A stretch of DNA of 64,000 nucleotides from Sphingomonas sp. G-3-2-10 (GCF_012927115.1 NZ_JABBFY010000001.1:124001-188000); one strand, 5' to 3'. Positions 30,934-40,307 are shown, counted from the stretch's first letter. The notes: generated from the sequence alone by a model not told the origin. A program made the numbers and translations.

Positions 30934-32054
30934 CGCAGAAATTCCTGACGACCCATACCGGCAGCCTGCCGCGCCCCGAGGCGCTGATGCGGATGATGTT
31001 CGCGCAGGGCGAAGGCGTTCCGGTCGATGCCGATGCGCTTGACGCAGCAGTCGATGCGGCCGTTGCGGAAATGGTGGCGAAGCAGGTTGCGGCGGGAATC
31101 GATATTCTGGGCGACGGCGAGATGTCGAAGCCAAGCTATGCCACCTATATCAAGGATCGCCTGCACGGCTTTGGCGGCGAAGGCGGCAGCTACGCGTTTC
31201 AGGATCTGGATGAATATCCGGGCACGCGCGACAAGGTTTTCGGCGATGCCGGGCGGTCGCGACGGCGCGCGCCGGCGTGCAACGGGCCGATCAGTGTCAA
31301 GGACATGGAAGCGCCGCGGATCGACGCCGAACGCCTTGTCGCCAGGGCGGAGGGGCGGCAGGTCTTCATGAGCGCGGCGTCGCCGGGCGTGACGGCCCTG
31401 TTCTTCCCGAACGACCATTATCGCGATCACGAGGAATATCTGTTCGCGATCGCGGAGGCGCTGCGCCACGAATATGAGACGATCGCGGCGGCGGGCATCA
31501 CATTGCAGGTCGATTGCCCCGATCTGGCGATGGGGCGGCATGTTCAATATACCGACCTGGAGCTGCCGGAATTCCGCAAGCGCATCGGCATGCACATCGC
31601 GGCGCTGAACCATGCGCTGGCCAATATCCCGGCCGAGCTGCTGCGGATGCATCTGTGCTGGGGCAATTATCCCGGGCCGCATCATTGCGACGTGCCGCTG
31701 GCCGACATCATCGATCTGGTATGGACAGCCAAGCCGGCGACGATCCTGTTCGAAGCGGCGAACCCGCGCCACGCGCATGAGTTCACGCTGTTCGAGGAGG
31801 TCGGCGTGCCCGAGGGCAAAATCCTGTGCCCCGGGCTGATCGAGCCGCAATCGACCTATATCGAGCATCCCGAACTGATCGCGCAGCGCATCGGCCGCTA
31901 TGCCGATCTGGTCGGTCGCGAGCGCGTGATCGGCGGCGTGGATTGTGGGTTCAGCATCCATGTCGGGAGCGGGGGGCTCGATCCCGCCGTCGTCTGGGCG
32001 AAGCTGGCCGCACTGGCGGAAGGCGCGGCGATCGCGACGCGCCGCTACTGGTGA
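30930..32054 (+). CDS. MetE-like protein (cobalamin-independent methionine synthase II family)
   Basis: This 374-residue protein corresponds to the C-terminal zinc-dependent barrel of MetE. It has THTGSLPRP at the start, a GIDILGDGEMSK loop, MHLCWGNYPGPHHCD with candidate zinc ligands His and Cys, and GGVDCGFSIHVGSGGLDP with the last Cys. The full-length N-terminal half of true MetE is missing, as in relatives that include epoxyalkane:coenzyme M transferases. A thiol-alkylating or methyl-transfer reaction is expected, but on an unknown substrate. It is coupled to the hydrolase by a 4-bp overlap, and a HutC-type regulator follows. Confidence 0.85.
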   Translation: MTQKFLTTHTGSLPRPEALMRMMFAQGEGVPVDADALDAAVDAAVAEMVAKQVAAGIDILGDGEMSKPSYATYIKDRLHGFGGEGGSYAFQDLDEYPGTRDKVFGDAGRSRRRAPACNGPISVKDMEAPRIDAERLVARAEGRQVFMSAASPGVTALFFPNDHYRDHEEYLFAIAEALRHEYETIAAAGITLQVDCPDLAMGRHVQYTDLELPEFRKRIGMHIAALNHALANIPAELLRMHLCWGNYPGPHHCDVPLADIIDLVWTAKPATILFEAANPRHAHEFTLFEEVGVPEGKILCPGLIEPQSTYIEHPELIAQRIGRYADLVGRERVIGGVDCGFSIHVGSGGLDPAVVWAKLAALAEGAAIATRRYW

Positions 32055-32125
32055 GGTGCGGTCGGCGCCGTCGCGCCTGACGACGCGCCGCGAGGGGAGG
32101 TTTGCCGTGGCGCAATCGGCGACAG

Positions 32126-32138
32126 CTGTATAGACAAG
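32126..32138. promoter_or_regulatory. HutC-type operator 1 (upstream of the GntR/HutC gene)
   Basis: CTGTATAGACAAG at 32126-32138 is an imperfect palindrome around TGTATAGACA, close to the TGTATATACA core expected for HutC-type regulators. It lies 30 bp before the TTG start at 32168, as expected for autoregulation. Confidence 0.6.
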
Positions 32139-32167
32139 TTCCCGGGGCAACTGACGGGGAACGGGTT

Positions 32168-32911
32168 TTGACGGCGCAGGAAGCGGACGCGGAGGCCGGG
32201 CAGGGCCTGCCTCGCTATGTCGAGATCAAGCGCCATATCGTTTCCGCCCTGCGGTCCGGGCATCTCGGGCCGGGCGACCGGGTGCCGTCCGAAGCCGAGA
32301 TCGTGGAGCAGTTCGGCGTGTCGCGGATGACCGCGAACCGGGCGCTGCGCGAGCTGAGCAGCGCGGGGATCATCGTGCGGCGCGCGGGGGCCGGTTCGTA
32401 CATCGCCGAGCCGAAGCCGATCGGCCACATGATCGAGATCCGCAACATCGCCGACGAAATCCGCGTGCGGGGCCACAGCTATCGTCCGCGCGTCCTGTGC
32501 AACGAAACGCTGCGGGCCGACCCCGATTTCGCCGAATTGCTGGGCGTGCGCGCGGGAACGCGGATTTTCCACAGCATGATCGTGCATCACGAGGCGGAGT
32601 TTCCGATCCAGCTCGAGAAGCGGCTGGTGCTCGCCGCTGCGGCGCCCGATTATGGCGCCATCGATTTCCACACGGTCACGCCGAACGAGTATCTGACGCG
32701 CGTGGCGCCGCTCGATCGCGTCGAGCATCGCGTTGCCGCGACGATGCCCGATCCGGAGACGCAGGCGCTGCTGGGCATGAGCGCCAACGTGCCGGTGCTG
32801 GTGATGACCCGCCGGACCTGGAGCCGCGGGCAACTGGTGTCGCACGCGTGGCTGACCCATCCGGCGGACCGGTACGAACTGACGGCGACCTTCGCGGTGG
32901 ACGCCGGCTAG
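32168..32911 (+). CDS. GntR-family regulator, HutC subfamily
   Basis: This 247-residue protein has a GntR winged helix (IKRHIVSALRSGHLGPGDRV, PSEAEIVEQFGVSRMTANRA) and a UTRA effector domain (from about residue 70, ending VMTRRTWSRGQLVSHAWLTH). It is like histidine-utilisation repressors, but no hut genes are nearby, so its ligand is probably different. The TTG at 32168 is preceded by GGGGAACGG. The two operator-like palindromes, one before this gene and one before the second TonB receptor at 37037, indicate which promoters it controls. Confidence 0.88.
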   Translation: MTAQEADAEAGQGLPRYVEIKRHIVSALRSGHLGPGDRVPSEAEIVEQFGVSRMTANRALRELSSAGIIVRRAGAGSYIAEPKPIGHMIEIRNIADEIRVRGHSYRPRVLCNETLRADPDFAELLGVRAGTRIFHSMIVHHEAEFPIQLEKRLVLAAAAPDYGAIDFHTVTPNEYLTRVAPLDRVEHRVAATMPDPETQALLGMSANVPVLVMTRRTWSRGQLVSHAWLTHPADRYELTATFAVDAG

Positions 32912-33627
32912 GCGGGCTCGCCCCGCTTGCGGCGGCGCAGCCAGCGGAAGTCCGCCGCCCTGAAGCTCTTGAACAGCAGGTAGAAGCCCGTTCCCGACAG
33001 CCAGAGCGTGCCGAAGGCGACGAAGATGATCAGCGGGTGATTGAAGCTGGCGCGCCCGACATAATCCATGTTGTGGAGCATCCAGAAAAAGTCCCAGGTG
33101 CGCCACGTGTCGCCGCGGGTCACGAGATGGCGCCCGGTCGTGGCCGAGACATAGGCGCTGCTATGTTCGGCATCGTCGAAATCCACGCGCCACATCGGGC
33201 CGGTATGATCGCGGGCTTCGAGATTGGCGTTGGCGAGCCGGGTGGTCTTCAGGACGCGCGCGACGATCCCGTGCGCGGCGATTTCGGTCGCGAGGCCCTG
33301 ATCGATCTCGATCCGGTCGCCGGTGGTCGCGTCGAACAGGCGGGTCCCGGCGGCGTCGCGGATCTCATAGACCGGCCGCCCGGCAAGATCGCGCACCGCC
33401 AGCGCCTCGGCCGTGCCGCCCGTTGCCAGCCGCGTGGGATCGATCAGCCCTTCGGTCTGGAGCGGCATGACATGGGGCGCGGCCCCGTCATGACCGCCCA
33501 CGGCGTCGGAATCGAGCGCGGCCATCATCGCGCCGCTGAGCGCCCAGAGGAGGAATTGCAGGCCGAGGATCAGGCCCACCCATTTGTGGATCCGCCGGAA
33601 CAGGAGCGGCGAGAGACGGATGCGCAT
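32908..33627 (-). CDS. PepSY-domain membrane protein
   Basis: This 239-residue protein has an N-terminal membrane helix after FRRIHKWVGLILGLQFLLWA. Two PepSY-like repeats follow in the periplasm (VYEIRDAAGTRLFDATTGDR, WRVDFDDAEHSSAYVSATTG), and a C-terminal helix is followed by a basic tail (RRRKRG). It is the third gene of the TonB/PepSY/PepSY operon and starts inside the stop codon of the previous gene (TGATG). Such tandem PepSY proteins occur with TonB receptors and are often linked to reductase or iron functions. The ATG at 33627 is preferred over longer readings, which lack any sense. Confidence 0.8.
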   Translation of the reverse strand: MRIRLSPLLFRRIHKWVGLILGLQFLLWALSGAMMAALDSDAVGGHDGAAPHVMPLQTEGLIDPTRLATGGTAEALAVRDLAGRPVYEIRDAAGTRLFDATTGDRIEIDQGLATEIAAHGIVARVLKTTRLANANLEARDHTGPMWRVDFDDAEHSSAYVSATTGRHLVTRGDTWRTWDFFWMLHNMDYVGRASFNHPLIIFVAFGTLWLSGTGFYLLFKSFRAADFRWLRRRKRGEPA

Positions 33628-34334
33628 CAGCGCGCCTTTCGTTTGCGGCGGGGGAAGGACCAGAAGAGCAGCCATGCGCCGGATAGGCCCATCGCCAGCG
33701 CCGACCATGTCGCCACGCGCAGCAGCGGATTGTTGACGTCGGTGCGCGTCTTGTAATCCATGATGTGGAGCATCCAGGCGACGTCGAACGCGCGCCACAG
33801 CAGGTGCCGCTTGGCGAGCAGCTCGCCGGTGGCGGGCGAGATATAGAGCGTCGGCCGGTTCCATCCCGCGAACTCGACCTGCCAATAGGGCGGGGGCCGC
33901 GACCCCATTTCCTGTTCGCGCGTGGTCAGCAGGGTGGTGCCGACAATCTCGCCGCTGCCCGCATATTGGGTGCGGGCGATCCGCCGCGCTTCATCGGCGG
34001 TAAGTGCGGGCAGGAGCGCGCCGGTCGTGGCGTCGAAGGCGAGGACGCCGTCCTTGCCCTGCGCGCGCCAGATCCGGCGGCCGAGCCGCTGTTGCAGCCG
34101 CAACTCGGTCAGCCCCGGCGTCTGGGCCGCGATCCTGGCCGGCGCGACCGCACCGGCCAAGGGTAACGGCGCCGGCGCGACCGGCCGCACGAGATGATCG
34201 CCGTGGATCGTATCGATATGGACGACCACCATGTAGAAGCCGGTGGCGGTCCACAGCACGACCTGGATGCCGACGAAGAGCGCCAGCCATTTGTGCGTGC
34301 GGCGGACGAACAGCGGCCAGCGGATCTTCGCCAT
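33627..34334 (-). CDS. PepSY-domain membrane protein
   Basis: This 235-residue protein has an N-terminal helix (RRTHKWLALFVGIQVVLWTA), PepSY repeats (GVLAFDATTGALLPALTADE, WQVEFAGWNRPTLYISPATG) and a C-terminal membrane helix with a KRK tail. It is a close paralogue in layout of the following gene. It lies 3 nt after the stop of the TonB receptor and overlaps the next PepSY gene, so the three are one operon under the HutC-type operator at 37088. Confidence 0.8.
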   Translation of the reverse strand: MAKIRWPLFVRRTHKWLALFVGIQVVLWTATGFYMVVVHIDTIHGDHLVRPVAPAPLPLAGAVAPARIAAQTPGLTELRLQQRLGRRIWRAQGKDGVLAFDATTGALLPALTADEARRIARTQYAGSGEIVGTTLLTTREQEMGSRPPPYWQVEFAGWNRPTLYISPATGELLAKRHLLWRAFDVAWMLHIMDYKTRTDVNNPLLRVATWSALAMGLSGAWLLFWSFPRRKRKAR

Positions 34335-34337
34335 CGA

Positions 34338-37037
34338 TCAGAACGCCGTCCGGAAGCTGGCGTAGAAGCGGCGGCGCATCAGATCATAGGTCATGGTATC
34401 GGTATTGCCGTCGGTGAAGCTCGGAATATAAGGCGCCGCCGTATCGAACAGATTGTCGATGCCGAGCGAGAAGCGCGTCCTGCCATCCACATCGAACGCC
34501 AGCTGGACATTGTGATAGAAAGTGTCCGGCGTGCGATAGCCGATCGCGGTGGGCGCGGCGTTGAAATCGGTGGCGGTGCCGATCCACTGGGTCGACCAGG
34601 TGAAGCCGATCGCGTCGCGCTTCGCGGTCAGCACGCCATAGCCGCGCCACTTGGGATAGCCGCCATTGCCGCCGCCGATATGGCCGTCGAAGATGATCGG
34701 CGCGCCGCCCGGGAAGGGCTGGATCACATAGCGATCGAGATAGGTGACGTTGAGATCGGCGGTCAGCTGAAGCTGGCCGATGCGATGGCTATAGACCAGG
34801 CCGAGATCGAGCCCGCTCATCTCTTCGCGGCCGGTGTTGATCGGCTGGGCGGAGAGATAGGTGACTTCGCCGGTCAGCGCGCTGCGGCGGAAATCGCCGC
34901 AGAAGGGATGCGACAGGCCGCTGCTGGCATAGCAGATGCCGAGCTTGGTCGATCCCGGGATCGCGCGGATCGCGCCGGTGATGTCGATATCGAACCAGTC
35001 GGCGGTCAGCGTCAGGCCGGGCAGGATCCCGCGCGGCTGCAGCACGGTGCCGACGGTCCAGCTGGTCGAGGATTCGGGCTGGAGGTTCTGGTTGCCGCCC
35101 ACCGTGGTGAGGATCGTCGTGCCAAGCTGGACATAGCCCGCCGGGACGCCCGAGGCCTGGCAATTGGCGATCAGCGTCGCGTTGCCGCTGGTCGAATAGC
35201 GGCTGCACGGATCGGTGGTCGTCAGATTGCCTTCGGACACGCCGCCGAACAGTTCGGGGACGTTTGGCACGCGGAAGCCGGTGCCATAGGTGCCGCGGAC
35301 GCGAACGCCCTCGACGATCGTCCAGTCGGCGCTGATCTTGTAGTTCCAGTCGCTGCCGAACAGGTCATAGTCCGAATAGCGGATCGCGCCGTCGATGGTG
35401 AGCGACTGGAAGAAGGGCGTGCCCGACAGCAGCGGAACCGACAGCTCGGCATAGGCTTCCTTCGCCGTGGTGGTGCCCGAGATCGGCGACTGCTGGTTGG
35501 TGTTGGCGATGCCCGCGACCGTCAGGGGATCGGGATTGCGCCATCCCTTTTCGCGCCGGTACGAGACGCCGGCGGCGAAGGACACCGAACCGGCGGGAAG
35601 CCGGAACAGGTCGCCGTTCATATCTGCGGTCAGCGAGAGCAGCGCGTTGCCGCCACGATCGCGGGTGGTGACGAGGATATAGTCGAGCACGGCGGGCGTC
35701 AGATCGCCGAAGCCGAGATAGTCGGCGCAGGGAATGGCCGCGCCGGGAGTGAAGCTGCACCGGCTGGTGTCGAGGCTGTATCCCACGCGCTGGAGATTGG
35801 CGACGTTGGTCGAACCGTCCACGGCGGTGTTGCGGCCATAGGCGCCGGCCACTTCCCACGCCCATCCGTTGCCCAGCTTGCCGCGCAGGCCGAGCGTGCC
35901 CTGCCAGGTATCGGTGCGCTGGAAGAACTGGCGCGGGCCGGGTTCGGCGAGGCGGCGCTGGACCAGCACGATATTCTGTCCGGTCGGGTTGGTGGGATTG
36001 GCGGCGGAGATGGAGAGATTGCGCAATGTGCCCGGCGTCGCGATCTGATCGGACCGGCGATGCGTGTACAGCGCTTCGCCGAACAGCTCGACCGGACCCA
36101 GATCATAGTCCGCGAACACGCCGGTGCTGATGCGCTCGATCGGGTTGACCGCATTGAGGAAGGGATTCGAATTGAAGTTGTGCTTGGCCGCGCTGTACGG
36201 CTCGTAGAAATTGCCGTTGCCGCCGACCACCTGGTTGAAGTTGATCTGCTGGCCATTGGGCAGCACGGCGCGGCCGCCGATCGTCGAGGCGCTGTTGACG
36301 CAGGCGAGCTTGCCCGGCGTGGTCTCGGACAGCGAGCAGGGCGCGCGTGAGGCCATGTTGACGGGCTCGGTCTTCTGATAGGTCGCCGCGATCAGGATGC
36401 CGCCGCGGTCGCCGCGCATTCCCCACATGCCGTCGATCGAATAGTCGCCGCCGTCGCCGCGTTCGGTGATCCCGCTGCGCGCGCTGAACGCGAAGCCGTT
36501 CACATCGGTTCGCGTCACCAGATTGACCACGCCCGCCATCGCGTCCGCGCCGTAGATGGCCGAGGCGCCGTCCTTGAGCACTTCGGCGCGAGCGAGCGCG
36601 ACCACGGGGATCATGTTCAGATCGGGCGAGGAATTGGCGCCGGTGCCGCCGGCCACGAGGCGGCGATTGTTGAGCAGCACGAGCGTGCGCTTGATGCCGA
36701 GGCCGCGCAGATTGACCTGCGCGGTGCCATAGCCGTTGCCGGTCCAATAGGCAGAGCTCTGGTTGCCGGCGAACCCGGCATTGGCAGGGAGGCGCTGAAG
36801 CAGCGTCTCGACATTGACGATGCCGGTATTCTCGATCTGCTCGGACGAGACGACCGTGGCGGGGCCGACTCCGGCGATGTCCTGGCGGCGGATGCGGCTG
36901 CCGGTGACGAGGATCTCGCCCGGCGCTTCGGCGGGTTCGGCCTGGGTGCCGGGTTCGTCTTGCGTGGCAGTCTGCGCCATTGCCGGCGCGATCGGTGAAA
37001 GCATCGTCGCTGCGAGCAGGATCCGAGCGGTCTTCAT
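34338..37037 (-). CDS. TonB-dependent receptor with PepSY partners
   Basis: This 899-residue receptor has a signal peptide (MKTARILLAATMLSPIAPAMAQ), a TonB-box-like EILVTGSRI and a plug at about 50-170 (VNLRGLGIKRTLVLLNNRRL, ASAIYGADAMAGVVNLVTR). The barrel ends in RRRFYASFRTAF. It starts the operon that continues with two PepSY genes. The HutC-type palindrome lies 50 bp upstream of its start. Its ligand is unknown, but the shared operator and the neighbouring catabolic genes suggest an organic substrate rather than a standard siderophore. Confidence 0.93.
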   Translation of the reverse strand: MKTARILLAATMLSPIAPAMAQTATQDEPGTQAEPAEAPGEILVTGSRIRRQDIAGVGPATVVSSEQIENTGIVNVETLLQRLPANAGFAGNQSSAYWTGNGYGTAQVNLRGLGIKRTLVLLNNRRLVAGGTGANSSPDLNMIPVVALARAEVLKDGASAIYGADAMAGVVNLVTRTDVNGFAFSARSGITERGDGGDYSIDGMWGMRGDRGGILIAATYQKTEPVNMASRAPCSLSETTPGKLACVNSASTIGGRAVLPNGQQINFNQVVGGNGNFYEPYSAAKHNFNSNPFLNAVNPIERISTGVFADYDLGPVELFGEALYTHRRSDQIATPGTLRNLSISAANPTNPTGQNIVLVQRRLAEPGPRQFFQRTDTWQGTLGLRGKLGNGWAWEVAGAYGRNTAVDGSTNVANLQRVGYSLDTSRCSFTPGAAIPCADYLGFGDLTPAVLDYILVTTRDRGGNALLSLTADMNGDLFRLPAGSVSFAAGVSYRREKGWRNPDPLTVAGIANTNQQSPISGTTTAKEAYAELSVPLLSGTPFFQSLTIDGAIRYSDYDLFGSDWNYKISADWTIVEGVRVRGTYGTGFRVPNVPELFGGVSEGNLTTTDPCSRYSTSGNATLIANCQASGVPAGYVQLGTTILTTVGGNQNLQPESSTSWTVGTVLQPRGILPGLTLTADWFDIDITGAIRAIPGSTKLGICYASSGLSHPFCGDFRRSALTGEVTYLSAQPINTGREEMSGLDLGLVYSHRIGQLQLTADLNVTYLDRYVIQPFPGGAPIIFDGHIGGGNGGYPKWRGYGVLTAKRDAIGFTWSTQWIGTATDFNAAPTAIGYRTPDTFYHNVQLAFDVDGRTRFSLGIDNLFDTAAPYIPSFTDGNTDTMTYDLMRRRFYASFRTAF

Positions 37038-37087
37038 CTTGGCCCCCTATTGTTCTTGGCTAGTCCCGAGGCTGGAAGAGAGACCAA

Positions 37088-37099
37088 TTGTATATACAG
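37088..37099. promoter_or_regulatory. HutC-type operator 2 (TonB/PepSY operon)
   Basis: TTGTATATACAG contains TGTATATACA (37089-37098), a perfect 10-bp palindrome. It lies 51 bp upstream of the TonB receptor start at 37037. It matches the site before the HutC-type gene at 32126-32138 in 8 of 10 core positions. The rest of the gene-free stretch 37038-37426 holds only the hairpin at 37275-37313. Confidence 0.7.
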
Positions 37100-37274
37100 G
37101 TCAATCAAAAATAACGAATAAAATCAAAATGTTAAATCAATATATCGCAAATGCAGCCCCACTTATTACGCAATTGCGACAGCCACCCCTCACCGAAACG
37201 AGATTTTCCGCGCTGGCTGTCCCGGCGAGCGCCGCTGCGAGCCCTTGCGCATCGATCTTGCAGGCGGACAAGGG

Positions 37275-37313
37275 AACGGCCGGAGCGGCGGGGGATCCGC
37301 CGCTCCGGCCGTT
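37275..37313 (-). terminator. 17-bp hairpin, probable terminator of copAB
   Basis: The stem AACGGCCGGAGCGGCGG at 37275-37291 is exactly complementary to 37297-37313, with a 5-nt loop. It lies about 110 bp beyond the copB stop on the minus strand and before the next transcription unit. No T-run is present, as is common in high-GC genomes. Confidence 0.65.
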
Positions 37314-37426
37314 GGCGTCCGGGAATGCCGCATTCGACCGGGGCGATTCGATCGCGGTCCCGGCCGTGCGACCTCGAGGGGCGGACACCCCGCGGACGCC
37401 GGAAGACTGGCCTGCCGACCCGGTCG

Positions 37427-38473
37427 CTAGAACCAGGTCCGGACGCCGACGACGAAGCTGACGCCGCCGGTGTCCTCGCCGCGCGCGCGGGCGAAGTCGG
37501 CGGTCCGGCCGAAGCTGCGTTCCCACGACACGCCGATATAGGGCGCGAACTCGCGCACTTCCTCGTAGCGCAGCCGCAGCCCGAGTTCGGCGTTGGAAAG
37601 GCCCGCGCCGATCCCGTTGGCGGGCATGTCCTGCGCGGAGAGATTGATCGCGAAGCGCGGCTGGATCACCAGATTCTGCGTGATCCGCTGGTCGTAGCTG
37701 CCCTCGGCACGGGCAAGGAGATCGCCCTTGTCCGACAGGAACAGGCTGCCCTCCAGCTCGAACCAGTACGGCGCGAGGCCTTCGATCGCGAGGGTGGCGT
37801 AGGTCCGGCGCGGACCGGGGCCGAAATCCTGCCGGACACCGGCCTGCAGGTTCCAATAGGGATCGAGCGCGCGGCTGTAGAGCGCCTGGATTTCCGCGCC
37901 CTCGAGGCCGTGGCGGAATACGCCTTCGCCTTCGGACTTGAGCCACAGCCGGTTGAGGTCCCCGCCATACCAGGCTTCGCCCTGCCAGCGATAGCCGGTG
38001 TCGCCGGAGCGGACATGCACCTCGGCCATTTCGATCATTACCTTGGTGAAGGTGCCGTCGCCATGTTCGCGCCGCACGTTGCGTTCGGACTCGGCCATCG
38101 CTTCGGCGCCCCAGTAGCGATCGGCGGCGCGGCCGGGCTCGGGGGCCGGGGCGGTGGCGTCGCCCGGCGGCAGATCGGTTCCGCTGAGCGGCTTTCCGTC
38201 CTGAGCCGCCTCGCCGGTCATGACATGGCCCGCGTGCGGATCGGCCGAGGGGGCCGGAGCGGGCATCGCGTGACCGGCATGGGGATCCGCAGGCGCCGGC
38301 GCGGGCGTTGCCGGGCGGTGTCCGGCGTGAGGATCGGCGGGCTTCGCGGGTGCCGGTGTCGGCGCTGGCGCCGGTGCGGCCGTGCCGGGCATGGCGTGGC
38401 CCGAATGATCCTGCGCCGTGGCGGGCAGGGCAAGGACGAACGGTGCGATGCCGATCAGGAAGCGCGCCTTCAT
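37427..38473 (-). CDS. copB: Copper resistance outer-membrane protein CopB
   Basis: This 348-residue protein has a signal peptide (cleavage near TAQ-D, residue 21). A long Pro/Ala-rich part with repeated DPHAGH and GHAMP units follows, with several His and Met residues fit for copper. The CopB barrel domain (SFFD-like start, KVMIEMAEVHVRSGDTGYRW, and end VGVRTWF) completes it. CopB is thought to bind or sequester copper in the outer membrane. The gene overlaps copA by 4 bp (ATGA at 38470-38473), forming the conserved copAB pair. Confidence 0.9.
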   Translation of the reverse strand: MKARFLIGIAPFVLALPATAQDHSGHAMPGTAAPAPAPTPAPAKPADPHAGHRPATPAPAPADPHAGHAMPAPAPSADPHAGHVMTGEAAQDGKPLSGTDLPPGDATAPAPEPGRAADRYWGAEAMAESERNVRREHGDGTFTKVMIEMAEVHVRSGDTGYRWQGEAWYGGDLNRLWLKSEGEGVFRHGLEGAEIQALYSRALDPYWNLQAGVRQDFGPGPRRTYATLAIEGLAPYWFELEGSLFLSDKGDLLARAEGSYDQRITQNLVIQPRFAINLSAQDMPANGIGAGLSNAELGLRLRYEEVREFAPYIGVSWERSFGRTADFARARGEDTGGVSFVVGVRTWF

Positions 38474-40233
38474 GCTGCGTCTCCCCCGAGCGGGCGGACC
38501 TGGACGACCTGCATCATCCCGGCGTGCATGTGGTAGAGGAGGTGGCAATGGAACGCCCAGTCGCCCGGCTCGGCGGTGAAATCCCAGCTCACCTTGCCGC
38601 CGGGAAGCACGTTCACCGTATGCTTGCGCGGCGAATGATCGCCATGACCGGTCACCAGTTCGAAGAAATGACCGTGCAGGTGGATCGGATGCGCCATCAT
38701 CGTGTCGTTGACGAGGGTGACCCGCACCCGCTCGCCTTTCTCGAAGGGCAAAGGCGCCTTCACTTCGGAGAATTTCTCGCCGTCGAACGCCCACATGAAG
38801 CGCTCCATGTTGCCGGTCAGGTGGATCTCCAGCTCGCGGCCGGGCGCGCGCACATCCGGGTTGCGATCGAGCGCGACCAGATCGCGATAGGTGAGCACCT
38901 TGTGCCCCGCATCTTCCAGCCCCTGGCCCGGTTCGCCGGTGCGGTCGACCGGCATGGGCGAGATCGTCTGCACGCCGGGGCCCATCTTCACCTGCGGCGC
39001 GTTCGCCGGGTCGCGCATCTTCATGCCCGAATGGCCCTCGCCGGCGGCGGGCGCGTCATGGTTCATGCCGGGCATCGCGCTATGGTCCATCCCGTCCATA
39101 CCGCCCGAGCCATGATCCATGTCGCCCATGCCCATGTCCTTCATGTTCGCGACCGGGCGCTTGCGCAGCGGCGGAACCTCGGCGTTCATGCCCGCGCGAG
39201 GCGCCAGCGTGGCGCGCGCCATGCCCGAACGGTCGACGGCTTCGGAGACGAGCGTGTAGGCGCGGTCCTCCGGAGTCACGATCACGTCATAGGTCTCCGC
39301 GACCGTGATCTGGAATTCGTCGACCTCGACCGGGCGGACGTTCAGCCCGTCGGACTGGACGATGGTCAGCTTCAGACCCGGAATGCGCACGTTGAAGATC
39401 GTCATCGCCGACGCATTGACGAAGCGCAGCCGCACCCGCTCGCCGGGCTGGAACAGCGCGGTCCAGTTGTCCTGCGGACCATGACCGTTGGTCAGATAGG
39501 TATAGGTCGATCCGGTGACGTCCGAGATATCGGTCGGGTCCATCCGCATCGCGCCCCATTCGGCACGGTCCTTTTGCGGCAGGTCCTCGCCCTTGAGCAG
39601 TCCCGAGAGCGTCTGTTTCTGGCGATTGAAATAGCCCGGCTGCTGCTTGAGCTTCGCGAAGATGCGGTGCGGGTGCATCGCGCTATAGTCGGACAGCACC
39701 ACGACATGCTCGCGATCGAAGCGGACCGGATCGGCGTCCTTCGGATCGATCACGATCGGCCCGTAATGGCCCATCTGCTCCTGCAGCCCCGAATGGCTGT
39801 GATACCAGTAGGTGCCGGCCTGAACGATCGGGAATTCATAGGTGAAGCTCGATCGCGGCTTGATGCCGGGGAAGGAGACGCCGGGCACACCGTCCATATG
39901 GAAGGGCAGGATCAGGCCGTGCCAATGGATCGAGCTGTCCTCGTCCAGCGTGTTCTCGACATGGAGCCGCACATTCTGCCCCTCGCGCAGCCGGATCAGC
40001 GGGCCTGGAACCGTGCCGTTGATCCCGATCGCATGGCTCTCGCGGCCGTCGATCCGGATCATCTGATGGGCGATGCGCAGCCGGATGTCCTCGCCCGAAA
40101 CCTCGGGCAGCGGCGCGGGGATGCCGGGCGAATGCGTCTGCGCCCAGGCGGGCAGCCAGGCAGCGGTCGCCATTCCGCCCCCGGCCATCATCGAACCACG
40201 CAACAACTGACGGCGATCGAACATGCTTGTCAT
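38470..40233 (-). CDS. copA: Copper resistance multicopper oxidase CopA
   Basis: This 587-residue protein has a Tat signal (FDRRQLLRGSMM). The oxidase copper motifs are in order: SSIHWHGLILPF, GTYWYHSHSGLQEQ, MMAHPIHLHGHFFEL and FHCHLLYHMHAGMMQV. A Met/His-rich segment (MKDMGMGDMDHGSGGMDGMD) lies near residues 360-400 and is expected to bind copper. CopA oxidises Cu(I) in the periplasm. The ATG at 40233 has AGAGGAG upstream. It lies 74 bp after the ECF sigma gene and likely belongs to that transcript. Confidence 0.95.
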   Translation of the reverse strand: MTSMFDRRQLLRGSMMAGGGMATAAWLPAWAQTHSPGIPAPLPEVSGEDIRLRIAHQMIRIDGRESHAIGINGTVPGPLIRLREGQNVRLHVENTLDEDSSIHWHGLILPFHMDGVPGVSFPGIKPRSSFTYEFPIVQAGTYWYHSHSGLQEQMGHYGPIVIDPKDADPVRFDREHVVVLSDYSAMHPHRIFAKLKQQPGYFNRQKQTLSGLLKGEDLPQKDRAEWGAMRMDPTDISDVTGSTYTYLTNGHGPQDNWTALFQPGERVRLRFVNASAMTIFNVRIPGLKLTIVQSDGLNVRPVEVDEFQITVAETYDVIVTPEDRAYTLVSEAVDRSGMARATLAPRAGMNAEVPPLRKRPVANMKDMGMGDMDHGSGGMDGMDHSAMPGMNHDAPAAGEGHSGMKMRDPANAPQVKMGPGVQTISPMPVDRTGEPGQGLEDAGHKVLTYRDLVALDRNPDVRAPGRELEIHLTGNMERFMWAFDGEKFSEVKAPLPFEKGERVRVTLVNDTMMAHPIHLHGHFFELVTGHGDHSPRKHTVNVLPGGKVSWDFTAEPGDWAFHCHLLYHMHAGMMQVVQVRPLGGDAA

Positions 40234-40307
40234 CCTGCTCCTCTGGGCGAGCTCCTGCTCATCAGGGTTACGCGGCGGCCCCGGAAATCCCTCCCCGCAC
40301 ACGATCG

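Noticed and set aside
34194-36350. Plus-strand open frame of 718 codons opposite the second TonB receptor
   Set aside because: The sequence is low-complexity Arg/Ala/Gly/Asp antisense to a clear receptor gene.
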